A DNA stretch of 64,000 bases from Acidovorax benzenivorans (GTDB lineage Bacteria; Pseudomonadota; Gammaproteobacteria; Burkholderiales; Burkholderiaceae_C): positions 372,001 through 436,000 of the forward strand of contig NZ_JAPCKI010000002.1 of the NCBI RefSeq assembly GCF_028680575.1. Reading direction: 5' to 3'. This document shows positions 17,459 through 27,440 of this stretch, in pieces. Position numbers and translations under genes: made by a program. Numbering within the stretch: position 1 is the first letter of the stretch; every line of letters starts with the position of its first letter. The notes beneath the pieces were generated by a model. The model ran no database searches. It saw nothing but the letters and a program-made list of their open reading frames with translations, and was not told the origin of the DNA.

Positions 17459-18022
17459 ATGGCCGTGCAAAACCCCTTCTTTGGCAAGCGTGAACCCGAG
17501 TCGTTCCAACCCCGTAACAGCACCACCTCAGGCTCCGTATTGGGCGGCGCTGCGGCCAGCAGTGCGGCATCTGCGCAATCGGTGTCTGCGTCGGCAGCCC
17601 CCAAGTCGAGCAGCGCCAGCGACAGCTCTGGCAGCAAGCTCACGGTGGGCCCGAACATCAAACTGAAGGGCGTAGAGATCACCGATTGCGACACCCTCGT
17701 GGTCGAAGGCACTGTTGAAGCCACCATGGATTCGCGCGTGATCCAGATCTCGGAGCACGGTGCCTTCAAGGGCTCGGCCGAGATCGACATTGCCGAGATC
17801 CACGGCGAGTTCAACGGCACGCTCACCGTGCGGCAAAAGCTCGTCATCTACAGCACCGGCAAGGTCAACGGCAAGATCCGTTACGGCAAGCTGGTGGTGG
17901 AAGAGGGTGGGCAACTGGCGGGCGAGATCGAGGCCGGGTTCTCGCCCTCGTCATCCAGCAGCAATCTGCAGCGCACGACAGCCCCTTTGCGCACCGAACC
18001 GGCCACTGCACTGGCGGCCTGA
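17459..18022 (+). CDS. Bactofilin (polymer-forming cytoskeletal protein)
   Basis: A 187-residue protein with the DUF583 beta-helix core at about residues 60-155: a run of short hydrophobic repeats such as GVEITDCDTLVVEGTVEA and GEFNGTLTVRQKLVIYSTGK. Both tails are low in complexity and rich in serine and alanine. Bactofilins self-assemble into filaments at the membrane and help to place cell-wall or stalk enzymes. There is no M23 peptidase next to it, unlike in many bactofilin loci. AAGGAG lies just before the ATG. The 214 bp upstream hold no gene that I can see. Confidence 0.9.
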   Translation: MAVQNPFFGKREPESFQPRNSTTSGSVLGGAAASSAASAQSVSASAAPKSSSASDSSGSKLTVGPNIKLKGVEITDCDTLVVEGTVEATMDSRVIQISEHGAFKGSAEIDIAEIHGEFNGTLTVRQKLVIYSTGKVNGKIRYGKLVVEEGGQLAGEIEAGFSPSSSSSNLQRTTAPLRTEPATALAA

Positions 18023-18087
18023 CCGATCATCCATGAAGGCGTCCGCACGCTGCGGGCGCGGTCTGCGCGGGCCGGCCTTCGGTGCCC

Positions 18088-18510
18088 TTACGCCGGCGCG
18101 TTGTGCTTGGGCACGGGGCGCGGCCTGCCTTGGTCATCAATGGCCACATAGGTCAGGCGTGCCTCGGTCACCTTCACGTACCGGCCCTGGTCGGCAAAAC
18201 GTTCGGCATACACCTCCACCTCCACGGTGACCGAGGTGTTGCCCACCCGTGTGATGGACGAGAAGAACGACAGGATGTCGCCCACGCGCACGGGCTGCTT
18301 GAAGATGAATTCATTGACCGCTACTGTGGCCATGCGGCCCTGGATGTAGCGGGCGGGCAGCACGGAGCCCGCCAAGTCCACCTGCGCCATTACCCAGCCG
18401 CCAAAAATGTCGCCATTGCCGTTGGTGTCGGCGGGCATGGGGATGACCTTGAGCACCAGTTCCTTGTCGGTGGGCAATGCGGCGGGTGGTGGGCTGAAAA
18501 CGGCAGACAT
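18088..18510 (-). CDS. Acyl-CoA thioesterase, YciA type
   Basis: A 140-residue hotdog thioesterase. The active-site segment NGNGDIFGGWVMAQVDLAG near residue 30 carries the catalytic aspartate region of the YciA/ACOT group. VNEFIFKQPVRVGD follows in the usual place. The start at 18510 matches the family N-terminus. A longer open frame upstream reads into the divergent ABC exporter gene and is not credible. It is the second thioesterase near the beta-oxidation block, but it lies on its own transcript. Confidence 0.88.
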   Translation of the reverse strand: MSAVFSPPPAALPTDKELVLKVIPMPADTNGNGDIFGGWVMAQVDLAGSVLPARYIQGRMATVAVNEFIFKQPVRVGDILSFFSSITRVGNTSVTVEVEVYAERFADQGRYVKVTEARLTYVAIDDQGRPRPVPKHNAPA

Positions 18511-18639
18511 GGGCACAATCTCGGTTGGGGCTGAGCCAATCCTTGAAGGAACCTGGGGTTTCGCAAGGCGGCTCGCCCGCAAAAAACCACTTGGCATCAG
18601 CCGGGTCGGTAAAAACAACAATAACCGGAATTGTCCCCC

Positions 18640-20505
18640 ATGCGCCACCACGGCGAAACCGCCCCTACCGCGCCCGGTGCCACCGCCCCTGGCACGGCCG
18701 CCAGCCCTGCCCCGGTCCAGTCGGACTGGGTCACCCTGCACCGATTGCTGCCCTACCTGTGGCAATACAAATGGCGCGTGATCGCCGCCATCGTCTTCAT
18801 GGTGGGCGCCAAGTTCGCCAACGTGGGCGTGCCCATCCTGCTCAAGACGCTGGTGGACGCCATGAGCCTGAAGCCGGGCGACCCCGCCGCGCTGCTGGTC
18901 GTGCCGGTGGGGTTGCTGCTGGCCTATGGCGCGCTGCGGCTGTCCACGTCGCTGTTTACCGAGCTGCGCGAACTGGTGTTTGCCAAGGCCACGCAGGGCG
19001 CGGCGCGCTCAATTGCGCTGCAGACGTTTGAGCATCTGCACGCGCTCAGCCTGCGGTTTCACCTGGAGCGGCAGACCGGTGGCATGACCCGCGACATCGA
19101 GCGTGGCGTGCGCGGCATCGAGTCGCTGATCTCTTTCACGCTGTTCAACGTGGTCGCCACCCTGGTCGAGGTGGTGCTGGTGCTGTCGGTGCTGGCCATC
19201 AAGTTCGACGCCTGGTTTGCGTGGATCACGCTGGCGGCGCTGGCGCTGTACATCACGTTCACGGTGCTGGTGACCGAGTGGCGAACGCAGTTCCGCCGCG
19301 AGGCCAACGAGTTCGACTCGGCAGCGCACTCCAAGGCCGTGGACTCGCTGCTCAACTACGAAACCGTCAAATACTTCAACAACGAGGGCTTTGAGGCCCG
19401 CCGCTACGACGAAAGCCTGGAGCGCCTGCGCCGTGCGCGGCTCAAGAGCCAGACCACGCTGTCCGTGCTCAACACCGGCCAGCAACTCATCATTGCCGTG
19501 GGCCTGGTGGCCATGCTCTGGCGCGCTACACAGGGCGTGGTCGATGGGCGCATGACGCTGGGCGACCTCGTCATGGTCAATGCCTTCATGATCCAGCTGT
19601 ACATCCCGCTCAACTTTCTGGGCGTGATCTACCGCGAAATCAAGCAGAGCCTCACCGACCTGGACAAGATGTTCACACTGATGGACAAGGAGCGCGAGGT
19701 GGCCGATGCGCCCGGCGCCCAGCCGCTGGCGGGGCTGGACCAGCCCACCGTGCGCTTCGAGGGCGTGGTGTTTGCCTACGACCCCAAGGGGGGGCGCACC
19801 ATCCTGCAAGGTATCAGCTTCGAGATCCCGGCGGGCAAGACGGTGGCGGTGGTGGGGCCCTCGGGCTCGGGCAAGAGCACGCTAGCGCGCCTGCTGTTCC
19901 GGTTCTACGACATCCAGCAAGGCCGCATCACCATTGCGGGGCAAGAGATCCGCAGCGTGACGCAGGCCAGCGTGCGCCAGGCCATTGGCATCGTGCCGCA
20001 GGACACGGTGCTGTTCAACGACACCGTGGCCTACAACATCGCCTACGGCCGCCCCGGCGCCAGCCAGGACGAGATCGAATCGGCCGCTCGCGCCGCTCGC
20101 ATCCACGACTTCATCGCCAGTGCCCCCAAGGGCTATGCCACCACGGTGGGCGAGCGGGGGCTCAAGCTCTCGGGTGGCGAAAAGCAGCGCGTGGCGATTG
20201 CGCGCACTCTGCTCAAGAACCCACCCATCCTGATCTTTGACGAGGCCACCAGCGCGCTGGACTCGGCCAACGAGCGCGCCATCCAGGCCGAGCTGCAGGG
20301 CGTGGCGCAGAACAAGACCACGCTGGTGATTGCGCACCGCCTGTCCACGGTGGTGGACGCGCACGAGATCCTGGTCATGGACACGGGCCGCATCATCGAG
20401 CGCGGCACGCACGCCCAACTGCTGGCCCTGGGTGGCCGCTACGCGAGCATGTGGTCCTTGCAACAGGAAGGCCCCCCTGAGTCGCCTGCGGCGCCATCCC
20501 CCTGA
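18640..20505 (+). CDS. Atm1/HMT1-type ABC exporter
   Basis: A 621-residue half-transporter with six membrane segments (about residues 45-330) and a C-terminal ATPase domain. The segment [11 protein letters not shown] is diagnostic for the mitochondrial Atm1 and heavy-metal tolerance group, which exports glutathione-linked sulfur or metal compounds. Walker A is GPSGSGKST, the signature is LSGGEKQRV and Walker B is [12 protein letters not shown] take the ATG at 18640, not the TTG three codons upstream. The stop codon lies inside a small palindrome (CCCCC-TGA-GGGGG). Confidence 0.9.
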   Translation: MRHHGETAPTAPGATAPGTAASPAPVQSDWVTLHRLLPYLWQYKWRVIAAIVFMVGAKFANVGVPILLKTLVDAMSLKPGDPAALLVVPVGLLLAYGALRLSTSLFTELRELVFAKATQGAARSIALQTFEHLHALSLRFHLERQTGGMTRDIERGVRGIESLISFTLFNVVATLVEVVLVLSVLAIKFDAWFAWITLAALALYITFTVLVTEWRTQFRREANEFDSAAHSKAVDSLLNYETVKYFNNEGFEARRYDESLERLRRARLKSQTTLSVLNTGQQLIIAVGLVAMLWRATQGVVDGRMTLGDLVMVNAFMIQLYIPLNFLGVIYREIKQSLTDLDKMFTLMDKEREVADAPGAQPLAGLDQPTVRFEGVVFAYDPKGGRTILQGISFEIPAGKTVAVVGPSGSGKSTLARLLFRFYDIQQGRITIAGQEIRSVTQASVRQAIGIVPQDTVLFNDTVAYNIAYGRPGASQDEIESAARAARIHDFIASAPKGYATTVGERGLKLSGGEKQRVAIARTLLKNPPILIFDEATSALDSANERAIQAELQGVAQNKTTLVIAHRLSTVVDAHEILVMDTGRIIERGTHAQLLALGGRYASMWSLQQEGPPESPAAPSP

Positions 20506-20510
20506 GGGGG
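20498..20510. repeat. Small palindrome over the stop codon of the ABC exporter
   Basis: CCCCC, TGA, GGGGG forms a 5-bp inverted repeat whose loop is the stop codon. GC-rich sequence with further short hairpins follows up to about 20595. There is no T-run, so it is not a clear terminator. Confidence 0.5.
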
Positions 20511-20654
20511 ACGACGCCTTCGCTGCGGGGCGGCCCTTGCTAGGCGTCTCTCGCCGGGACCGCGCCGGTTGTATCCGCTCTGCGCGGAGGTAGGCCGTGC
20601 AAGCTGCACGGTTGCCGTTTTCGCAGATTTTTATTTTTGATATTGCATTGACCC

Positions 20655-21587
20655 ATGAAGCCAGTCCTTCTCGCCCTCATGTTCCTGTCTGAAGAGCACA
20701 TCGCCCAGATGGCCCAGACCTTCGAAGTGATCTACGCCCCCGACGCGCCGCAGGCCGCCGCCGCCATTGCGCAGCACGGCAGCCGCGTGCGCGTGGTGCT
20801 GACCATTGGGGCCGTGGGCTTGAGCCCTGCGCAGATCGACGCGCTGCCCGCGCTCACGCTCATCTGCGCGCTGGGCGCTGGCTACGAGAACATCGCCGTG
20901 GACTACGCCAAGGCGCGCGGCGTGGTGGTGGCCACGGGCGCGGGCACCAATGACGACTGTGTGGCCGACCACACCTGGGGCCTGCTGATTGCGGCGCAGC
21001 GCCGCATCCTGCCGCTGGACAAGGCCACGCGGGCAGGCATCTGGCGCACGGCCTTGCCGCTGCCGCCCAACGTGTCGCACAAGCGGCTGGGCATCATCGG
21101 CCTGGGCACCATTGGCAAGAAGATCGCGCAGCGTGCGCTGGGCTTCGAGATCGAGGTGGGTTACCACAACCGCAGCGCGCGCACCGATGTGCCCTACCGC
21201 TACTTTGGTGATGTGACTGCGCTGGCTGAATGGGCGGACTTTCTCGTGGTTGCCACGCCGGGCGGCGCGGGCACCAAACACCTGGTCAACGCGGAGGTGC
21301 TGAACGCGCTGGGCCCGCGCGGCGTGGTGGTCAACATCGCACGCGGCAGCGTGATCGACACCACCGCCCTGGCTGCTGCGCTGCGCGAAGGCCGCATTGC
21401 CGCGGCAGGGCTGGATGTGTACGAGAGCGAGCCCGCGCCACCCGCCGAGCTGCTGGACCTGGACAACGTGGTGCTCACACCCCACGTAGCGGGCTGGTCG
21501 CCCGAAGCGGTGCAGGCCTCAGTGGACCGTTTCATGGAAAACGCCCGGCGCCATCTGGCGGGCCAGGCGCCGGTGTCTCCACTCTGA
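20655..21587 (+). CDS. D-2-hydroxyacid dehydrogenase (glyoxylate/hydroxypyruvate reductase-like)
   Basis: A 310-residue NAD(P)-dependent enzyme that would reduce a 2-keto acid. The nucleotide-binding site is GIIGLGTIGKKIA near residue 150. The catalytic residues are in place: arginine in NIARGSVID, glutamate in DVYESEP and histidine in LTPHVAGWS. The NRSAR after the second beta strand suggests NADPH preference. Which keto acid it uses cannot be read from the sequence. It follows the ABC exporter with a 149-bp gap. Confidence 0.9.
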   Translation: MKPVLLALMFLSEEHIAQMAQTFEVIYAPDAPQAAAAIAQHGSRVRVVLTIGAVGLSPAQIDALPALTLICALGAGYENIAVDYAKARGVVVATGAGTNDDCVADHTWGLLIAAQRRILPLDKATRAGIWRTALPLPPNVSHKRLGIIGLGTIGKKIAQRALGFEIEVGYHNRSARTDVPYRYFGDVTALAEWADFLVVATPGGAGTKHLVNAEVLNALGPRGVVVNIARGSVIDTTALAAALREGRIAAAGLDVYESEPAPPAELLDLDNVVLTPHVAGWSPEAVQASVDRFMENARRHLAGQAPVSPL

Positions 21588-21597
21588 GATTTGGGTT

Positions 21598-21650
21598 AAA
21601 AATGCCTCTGGCGCTTTATGTATAAGCGCGAGTAGCTATCAAATCAGGAG
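21598..21650 (+). repeat. Dispersed repeat copy before the MazG-like gene
   Basis: AAAAATGCCTCTGGCGCTTT, ATAAGCGCGAGTAGCTATCA and AATCAGGAGT match the family. Its GGAG end appears to supply the ribosome binding site of the next gene. Confidence 0.8.
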
Positions 21651-21658
21651 TAACGGTG

Positions 21659-21991
21659 ATGTCCCTGGATGTAGATGCCTTGCAGGCGCGGCTGCGCGCC
21701 TTTGCCGCCGAGCGGCAGTGGCAGCCGTTTCACACCCCCAAGAACCTGGCCATGGCGCTGATGGTGGAGGCGGCCGAGCTGGCCGAGATCTTTCAGTGGA
21801 TGACGCCCGAGCAGTCGCTGGCGGCGCGTGATGACCCGGCGCTGAAGGAGCCCATCGGCGACGAGGTGGCCGATGTGTTGCTGTACCTGCTGCAACTGGC
21901 CGACCACGCGGGGGTGGACCTGGCCGAGGCGGTGGAGCGCAAGCTGCGCAAAAACGCGGTCAAGCACCCTGTGCCGGATGGTTTGAAGTAA
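21659..21991 (+). CDS. MazG-like nucleotide pyrophosphohydrolase (RS21-C6 type)
   Basis: A 110-residue all-alpha NTP pyrophosphohydrolase. The metal-binding acidic motif is present as MVEAAELAEIFQWM near residue 32 and IGDEVADVLLYL near 64. Relatives hydrolyse dCTP or modified nucleotides to monophosphates and so clean the nucleotide pool. The start may be the ATG at 21659 or the GTG one codon earlier. The GGAG comes from the end of the preceding repeat copy. Confidence 0.87.
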   Translation: MSLDVDALQARLRAFAAERQWQPFHTPKNLAMALMVEAAELAEIFQWMTPEQSLAARDDPALKEPIGDEVADVLLYLLQLADHAGVDLAEAVERKLRKNAVKHPVPDGLK

Positions 21992-22007
21992 AAGCGGCTG
22001 GTGGCGC

Positions 22008-22045
22008 CAGTGCAATATGGCTTTGTTGCTATCAACTAAATAGCA
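22008..22045 (+). repeat. Fragment of the dispersed repeat
   Basis: GGCTTTGTTGCTATCAACTA and AATAGCAATG resemble the 3' half of the repeat family. It is the weakest of the copies listed. Confidence 0.35.
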
Positions 22046-22092
22046 ATGGGCTGGCATGGCACTGCTGCCAGCCTCTTCGCAGTGCCCCCAGC

Positions 22093-22119
22093 AAAAAGCC
22101 CCGCCATGGCGGGGCTTTT
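22093..22119. terminator. Bidirectional intrinsic terminator
   Basis: A perfect palindrome AAAAGCCCCGCC, AT, GGCGGGGCTTTT with A- and T-runs on both sides lies between the convergent MazG-like and dctP genes, and can stop both. Confidence 0.9.
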
Positions 22120-22168
22120 GCATGCACCGGGCGACTGTTACGCACCGGTGATGGGTTCATTCACTGAG

Positions 22169-23206
22169 TCACTTCTTGCGCGCAGCGATGGACTTCTCGG
22201 CCGAGCCCACCAGGTCGGCGCCGATCTGGCCTTTCCACTTTTCGTACACGGGGCGTGTGGCCTTCACGAAGGCATCGCGCTCGGCGGTGGAGAGTTGCGT
22301 CACGGTCACGCCGTTGGCGGCGATGTCCTTGAGCAGGGGCTTGTCGGCCTCGACCATGCCCTTGCGGGCAATGGCGATCTCTTCCTTGCCTGCGTCGATG
22401 GCGGCCTGTTTGACGATCTCGCGGTCGGCTGGGGTCCACGAAGCCCAGATGTCCTTGTTCACCACGAAGATCAGCGGGTCGTTCACGTAGCCCCACATCG
22501 TCACGTGTTTTTGCGCCACGGTGTGCAGCTTGGCGGCCATGTACACGGCAATCGGGTTCTCTTGGCCGTCCACGGCGCCGCTGGCAAAGGCGGGCTGTGC
22601 GTCGGCCCAGCTCATCTGCGTGGGGTTGGCGCCCAGCGCGGTGAAGGTGTCCAGGAACAAGGGCGAGCCCACCACACGGATCTTCAGGCCCTTGAGGTCT
22701 TCAGGGCTCTTGATGGCCTTCTTGGAGTTGGAGATTTCGCGGTAGCCGTTTTCGCCCCAAGCCAATGGCACCACACCGGCCTTGTCCAGCGTGGCGAAGA
22801 TGCTCTTGCCCACATCGCCCTGCGTCACGGCGTCCACCGCTGCGTAGTCGGGGAACAGGAAGGGCAGCGAGAACAGGTTGAGCTGCTTGACCTGCGGAGA
22901 CCAGTTGATGGTGGAGCCCACGGCCATGTCGATCACGCCCTGGCGCAGCGCGCTGAACTCGCGCGTCTGGTCGCCCTGGATCAGCGAGACGCCGGGGTAC
23001 AGCTTGATGTTGATGCGGCCCTGGGTGCGCTCGCGCACCTTGTTGGCCCACAGCTCACCACCCTTGCCCCAGGGGAAGGCGGTGCCCAGCACCAGCGACA
23101 TGCGGTACTCGCTCTTGTACGCGGTCTGTGCGATGGCGGCAGGTGCGGTGAAAGCCAGGGCGGCGGCAGCGGCCACGGCGGAAGCGAGGAAGGTGCGCAG
23201 TTTCAT
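22169..23206 (-). CDS. dctP: TRAP transporter solute-binding protein DctP
   Basis: A 345-residue periplasmic protein with a Sec signal peptide (to about residue 26, ending AIAQ). The DctP fold is shown by FPWGKGGELWANKV near 45, by LKGLKIRVVGSPLF with the ligand-binding arginine near 172, and by PTQMSWADAQPAF. It delivers a carboxylate, such as a C4-dicarboxylate or keto acid, to the membrane subunits encoded upstream. AGGAG lies before the ATG, and a 43-bp gap separates it from dctM. The exact ligand is unknown. Confidence 0.92.
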   Translation of the reverse strand: MKLRTFLASAVAAAAALAFTAPAAIAQTAYKSEYRMSLVLGTAFPWGKGGELWANKVRERTQGRINIKLYPGVSLIQGDQTREFSALRQGVIDMAVGSTINWSPQVKQLNLFSLPFLFPDYAAVDAVTQGDVGKSIFATLDKAGVVPLAWGENGYREISNSKKAIKSPEDLKGLKIRVVGSPLFLDTFTALGANPTQMSWADAQPAFASGAVDGQENPIAVYMAAKLHTVAQKHVTMWGYVNDPLIFVVNKDIWASWTPADREIVKQAAIDAGKEEIAIARKGMVEADKPLLKDIAANGVTVTQLSTAERDAFVKATRPVYEKWKGQIGADLVGSAEKSIAARKK

Positions 23207-23249
23207 TGTTTCAGTCTCCTAGTTAGAAATACATCAGTAACGGAACGGG

Positions 23250-24548
23250 TCAATAGCCCAACTTGGCGGGCAGCCACAGGGCGAGTTGCGGGAAGGCGAT
23301 CACCAGCACCATCACGAGGAACATGGCGAACAGCATCCAGCCCACCCAGCGCACGGTCGATTCCATGCGCACACCGGCAATGCGGCAAGACACCATCAGG
23401 TTCACGGCCAGCGGGGGGGTGAACTGGCCCAGGGCCACCTTCAGGGTCAGGATCACGCCGAACCAGACCGGGTCCCATTTGTAGTGCTGCATGATGGGCA
23501 AGAGCAGCGGTACGAAGATCAGGAAGATCGAGATGCCGTCGAGGAACATGCCCACCGTGATCAGCAGCACGATGAGTAGTGCCAGCACGCCGTACTCGCC
23601 CAGGCCCGAGTTCACGATGGCGTTGGCCACCGGGTCAATCACGCCCAGTGTGGACAGCGAATACGCAAAGATGCCCGCGAGCGAGACCACGATGAGGATC
23701 ACCGCCGACAGCTCGCCCGATTCGCGCAGGATGGGGAACAGGTCGCGCACAGAAATCGTGCGGTGGATCACCATGCCCACGAAGAGGCCGTAGAACACCG
23801 CCACCACGGCGGCTTCCGTCGGCGTGAACCAGCCCGCGCGCATGCCGCCCAGGATCAGCACCGGTGCGGCCAGGCCCCAGGTGGCCTCGCGCAGGCTCTT
23901 CCAGAACGGGGGGCGGGGCATGGTGGCTTCAAGCGCACCCATCTTGTGCTTGCGCGCCATCCACACGGCGGGCACGATCAGCGCCACGCCCGCCAGGATG
24001 CCGGGGATCATGCCCGCCGCAAACAGCGCGGGCACCGAGGCGCCGGGCACCAGCACCGAGTAGATGATGAAGGCCACGGACGGCGGGATCAGGATGTCGG
24101 TAGCGGCCGCAGCCCCCACCACGCTGGCCGAGAATGAAGGCGGGTAGCCCGCGCGCGACATGGCCGCGATCATCACCCCGCCCACGGCGGCGGCGTTGGC
24201 CGGGCCCGAGCCCGAGATGCCACCCAGGAACATCGCCACGGCAATGGCCACCAGCGGCAGCATGCCCGGGCCACGCCCGACAATGGCCACGGCAAAGTTC
24301 ACGAGGCGCAGCGCCACGCCCGAGCGGTCGAAGATGGAGCCCACCAGCACGAACATCGGGATGGCCAGCAGCGGGTATTTGCCCAGGCCGGCGTAGAAGT
24401 TCTGCGGCACGGCCAACAGGCCGAACCACTGGCTGTCGGCATTGGCCAGCGCGATGGCGGCGGCGCCTGCCAGCCCCAGCGCGGCGCCAATCGGCACGCC
24501 CACAAACATCAGGCCCAGGAAGGCCACAAACAGCAGGGTGGCGATCAT
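23250..24548 (-). CDS. dctM: TRAP transporter large permease DctM
   Basis: A 432-residue membrane protein with about twelve hydrophobic segments, which is the usual size for the large TRAP subunit. It drives uptake with the sodium or proton gradient. Recognisable segments are GGISGSGPANAAAVGGVMI near residue 95 and the PPSVAFIIYSVL loop. Its ATG overlaps the dctQ stop by 4 bp. Confidence 0.92.
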   Translation of the reverse strand: MIATLLFVAFLGLMFVGVPIGAALGLAGAAAIALANADSQWFGLLAVPQNFYAGLGKYPLLAIPMFVLVGSIFDRSGVALRLVNFAVAIVGRGPGMLPLVAIAVAMFLGGISGSGPANAAAVGGVMIAAMSRAGYPPSFSASVVGAAAATDILIPPSVAFIIYSVLVPGASVPALFAAGMIPGILAGVALIVPAVWMARKHKMGALEATMPRPPFWKSLREATWGLAAPVLILGGMRAGWFTPTEAAVVAVFYGLFVGMVIHRTISVRDLFPILRESGELSAVILIVVSLAGIFAYSLSTLGVIDPVANAIVNSGLGEYGVLALLIVLLITVGMFLDGISIFLIFVPLLLPIMQHYKWDPVWFGVILTLKVALGQFTPPLAVNLMVSCRIAGVRMESTVRWVGWMLFAMFLVMVLVIAFPQLALWLPAKLGY

Positions 24549-25093
24549 GGCTGGGCGTCCTTGGGTGCTTCAGCGGTGCGGCTGCGGCGGATGAACAGGC
24601 CCACGGCGCGCGCCGTGATGAGGGCCGAGAACACGGGCAGCCAGATCGAATACCACCACTGCGGCACACCGATGCCGGGCGAGGTCTCGCCAAAGCGGTA
24701 GTCGTCCCACACCACGCGCACGCTCAGCACGGCAATCACGCCAAACAGCAGGGCCACAGTGGCCGCACCCAGCATCGACAGGCGCTTGCTGCGCAGCGCA
24801 GAGCCGCCCTCGGCAAAGTATTCGATGCGGATGTGCTGGTCACGCGCGACGGCGGCAGAGCCTGCGATGAGGGCCAGCGCGATCATCAGGAACACGGAGA
24901 TTTCTTCGGTCCAGGCAAACGAGGAGTTGGTGAAGTAGCGCACCAGCACGTTGGCAAAGGTAATGAGTGCGAGGGCCGCCATGACGATGACGGTGAGCCA
25001 GTCTTCAAGGCGCAGCGAGCGAGGCTCGGCCTCGGGACTCGCAGCGCAGGGCAATGCGTCGGTCGCAGGCCCTTGGGGGGAGGAGGAGGACAT
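24545..25093 (-). CDS. dctQ: TRAP transporter small permease DctQ
   Basis: A 182-residue membrane protein with four hydrophobic segments, starting with LTVIVMAALALITFANVLVR. The conserved TEEISVFLMIALALIAG segment follows. It is the first gene of the dctQMP operon. The ATG at 25093 is preferred over a TTG eight codons upstream. The N-terminal 30 residues are polar and variable. The divergent LysR gene starts 218 bp away. Confidence 0.88.
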   Translation of the reverse strand: MSSSSPQGPATDALPCAASPEAEPRSLRLEDWLTVIVMAALALITFANVLVRYFTNSSFAWTEEISVFLMIALALIAGSAAVARDQHIRIEYFAEGGSALRSKRLSMLGAATVALLFGVIAVLSVRVVWDDYRFGETSPGIGVPQWWYSIWLPVFSALITARAVGLFIRRSRTAEAPKDAQP

Positions 25094-25311
25094 GGGGCAG
25101 GGGAAGGAGGAGAACAAACACGGGGGGCATGCGGGTCGCCCTGCCCGGCAGTGTTGTGCACCAGGGGCCTCGACGCGGAGCGCTGTAAGCGCTGCTTTCT
25201 ATTATGCGATGGGTTGCTATGCATGCACACCATTGGTGCGCCGCGTCAGCACTGTGTAAACCCTCATGTCGGGCGTCGGCACGGTGCAGGCGGCGCGCGG
25301 ATAATGCGCCG

Positions 25312-26244
25312 ATGGAAACCAAGTGGCTTGAAGATTTCGTCAGTCTTGCGGAAACCCGCAGCTTCAGCCGGTCAGCGCAGCTGCGGCACGTGACCCAGCC
25401 CGCGTTCTCGCGGCGCATCCAGGCGCTGGAGGCCTGGGCCGGCACCGATCTGGTGGACCGCAGCTCCTACCCCACACGCCTCACCCCCGCCGGCAAGACC
25501 CTGTACGACCAGGCCCTGGAAATGCTCCAGGCGCTGCAGAACACGCGTGCCATGCTGCGCGCGCACACCAGCGCTGGCAAGGACATGATTGAATTTGCCG
25601 TGCCCCACACGCTGGCGTTCACGTTCTTCCCGGCCTGGGTGTCCAGCCTGCACGACAAGTTCGGCCCGTTCAAAAGCCGCCTGATTGCGCTGAACGTGCA
25701 CGACGCGGTGATGCGCCTGGTCGAGGGCGGGTGTGACCTGCTGATTGCCTACCACCACCCTTCGCAGCCCTTTCAGCTCGATGCCGACCGTTATGAAATG
25801 GTCAGCCTGGGGCAGGAGGTGCTGTCGCCCTACAGCAAGGCCGACGCCGAGGGCCAGCCCGTGCACCGCCTGCCTGGCCGCGCGGGGCAGCCGTTGCCCT
25901 ATCTGGGCTATGCGCCCGGCGCGTACCTGGGGCGGGTGACCGAACTCATCCTCAAACAGTCGCAAACGCCCATCCACCTGGAGCGTGTGTACGAGACCGA
26001 CATGGCCGAAGGTCTCAAGGCCATGGCGCTGGAGGGGCATGGTGTGGCCTTCTTGCCGCACAGCGCCGTGAAGAAGGAGCTGCGTTCGCGCCGCCTGGTC
26101 AGCGCCGCGCCCCCGGACACCGAAGGCCTGCAGATGACCATGGATGTGCGCGCCTACCGCGAAAAACCCAACGGCAAGGACACCCCCAAGGGTACGGCGC
26201 AGGCGCTGTGGACCTACCTGCAGGCCCAAGCGGCCTCATGCTAA
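25312..26244 (+). CDS. LysR-family transcriptional regulator (TRAP-linked)
   Basis: A 310-residue regulator. The N-terminal winged helix-turn-helix has the usual FVSLAETRSFSRSAQ and TQPAFSRRIQALE motifs. The remainder is a substrate-binding-like effector domain. It reads away from the dctQMP operon, the classical arrangement for a LysR protein that controls its neighbour in answer to the transported compound. That link is inferred from position. The ATG at 25312 gives the family-typical start. The 218-bp divergent region should hold its operator, but I could not single out one site. Confidence 0.9.
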   Translation: METKWLEDFVSLAETRSFSRSAQLRHVTQPAFSRRIQALEAWAGTDLVDRSSYPTRLTPAGKTLYDQALEMLQALQNTRAMLRAHTSAGKDMIEFAVPHTLAFTFFPAWVSSLHDKFGPFKSRLIALNVHDAVMRLVEGGCDLLIAYHHPSQPFQLDADRYEMVSLGQEVLSPYSKADAEGQPVHRLPGRAGQPLPYLGYAPGAYLGRVTELILKQSQTPIHLERVYETDMAEGLKAMALEGHGVAFLPHSAVKKELRSRRLVSAAPPDTEGLQMTMDVRAYREKPNGKDTPKGTAQALWTYLQAQAASC

Positions 26245-26425
26245 GGGTAAATACGGACATAAACACTTTGCATAGTTGTGCGCGCAAACGGCATTGGAAT
26301 TTCACCGTAACGACACGTACAGTCTGCGCCATCGCCGGATCGGTGGAACGCAGCGTGTGCCTTGGCAGGGCCCCACGGTGGCACGAAGATTGCAAACCCG
26401 GTTCATTCCTTCACAGAGGCATCGT

Positions 26426-27322
26426 ATGAAAGTTCAGCATTGGGGATTGGCCTGGGGCCTCGCAGCACTGTGCTGTGCGGTCGGTGCGTCTGCGCAGGCC
26501 AGCGTGCTGGAGCGCGTGGCCAGCGGCGGCAAGCTGGTCATCGCCCATCGCGAATCCTCGGTGCCTTTTTCGTACATCGACAGCCAGTCGGGCAAGCCCG
26601 TAGGCTACGCGCTGGACCTGTGCCTGCGCATGGCCGAGCTGGTGCGCAAGAAGACCGGCAAGAAGGACATGGAGGTCGAGCTGGTGCCCGTCACCCCGGC
26701 CAACCGCATCACCATGATCGAGCAGGGCAAGGCCGACATGGAGTGTGGTTCCACCACCAACAACGCCGAGCGGCGCCAGAAGGTGGCCTTCACCATTCCT
26801 CATTTCATCACCGGTGCGCGTCTGCTGGTCAAGTCCTCCAGCCCCATCGACCGCGTGGAAGACCTCAACGGCAAGAAGCTGGTGTCTACCAAGGGCACCA
26901 CGCCCCTGAAGGCGGCCGACCAGGCCAACCGCGAGCGCCTGATGGGCATCACCATCATCGAGGCGCCCGACCATGCCAAGGCGGTGGAGATGGTTGAAAA
27001 AGGCGAGGCCGATGCTTTTGTAATGGACGATGTGCTGCTGTATGGCCTGGCCGCCGGGCGGCCCGACCCCAAGGCGCTCAAAGTGGTGGGCCGCTTCATG
27101 ACCACTGAGCCGCTGGCCATCATGCTGCCTAAAAACGACCCCGAGTTCAAAAAACTGGTGGACGAAGAAATGCGCCGCCTGATTACCAGCCGCGAGATTT
27201 ACCCGATTTACGACAAGTGGTTTAACAAGCCCATCCCGCCCAATAACACCGTGCTGAACCTGCCGGTCAGTTACTTGTTGCGCGACTTCTGGAAATACCC
27301 TACCGACCAGGTTCCGTTCTGA
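26426..27322 (+). CDS. Amino acid ABC transporter substrate-binding protein (GltI-like, first copy)
   Basis: A 298-residue periplasmic binding protein with a signal peptide (MKVQHWGLAWGLAALCCAVG, cleavage near residue 24). The glutamate/aspartate signature ADMECGSTTNNAERR is present near residue 105, as is DAFVMDDVLL near 195. It is a paralogue of the next gene. It lies in front of that gene on the same strand with a 118-bp gap, so the transporter may use two receptors. The C-terminus is longer than usual by about ten residues. Confidence 0.88.
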   Translation: MKVQHWGLAWGLAALCCAVGASAQASVLERVASGGKLVIAHRESSVPFSYIDSQSGKPVGYALDLCLRMAELVRKKTGKKDMEVELVPVTPANRITMIEQGKADMECGSTTNNAERRQKVAFTIPHFITGARLLVKSSSPIDRVEDLNGKKLVSTKGTTPLKAADQANRERLMGITIIEAPDHAKAVEMVEKGEADAFVMDDVLLYGLAAGRPDPKALKVVGRFMTTEPLAIMLPKNDPEFKKLVDEEMRRLITSREIYPIYDKWFNKPIPPNNTVLNLPVSYLLRDFWKYPTDQVPF

Positions 27323-27440
27323 CTAATATCCCTGGTTGCGTGTTACCCCTTTTTGGAGTGCGGTTCTGACCGGTTACCCCCGGCAGGCCCCTGTCTCTAA
27401 AATTCCTCCCTTTTTTCGTTTTCAACACAAGGAGATCCCT

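Noticed and set aside
26262..26272. ACTTTGCATA before the first glutamate-type receptor, similar to the fatty acid motif
   Set aside because: Only ten bases agree and neither the palindrome nor the AAATAA end is present; it is probably chance.
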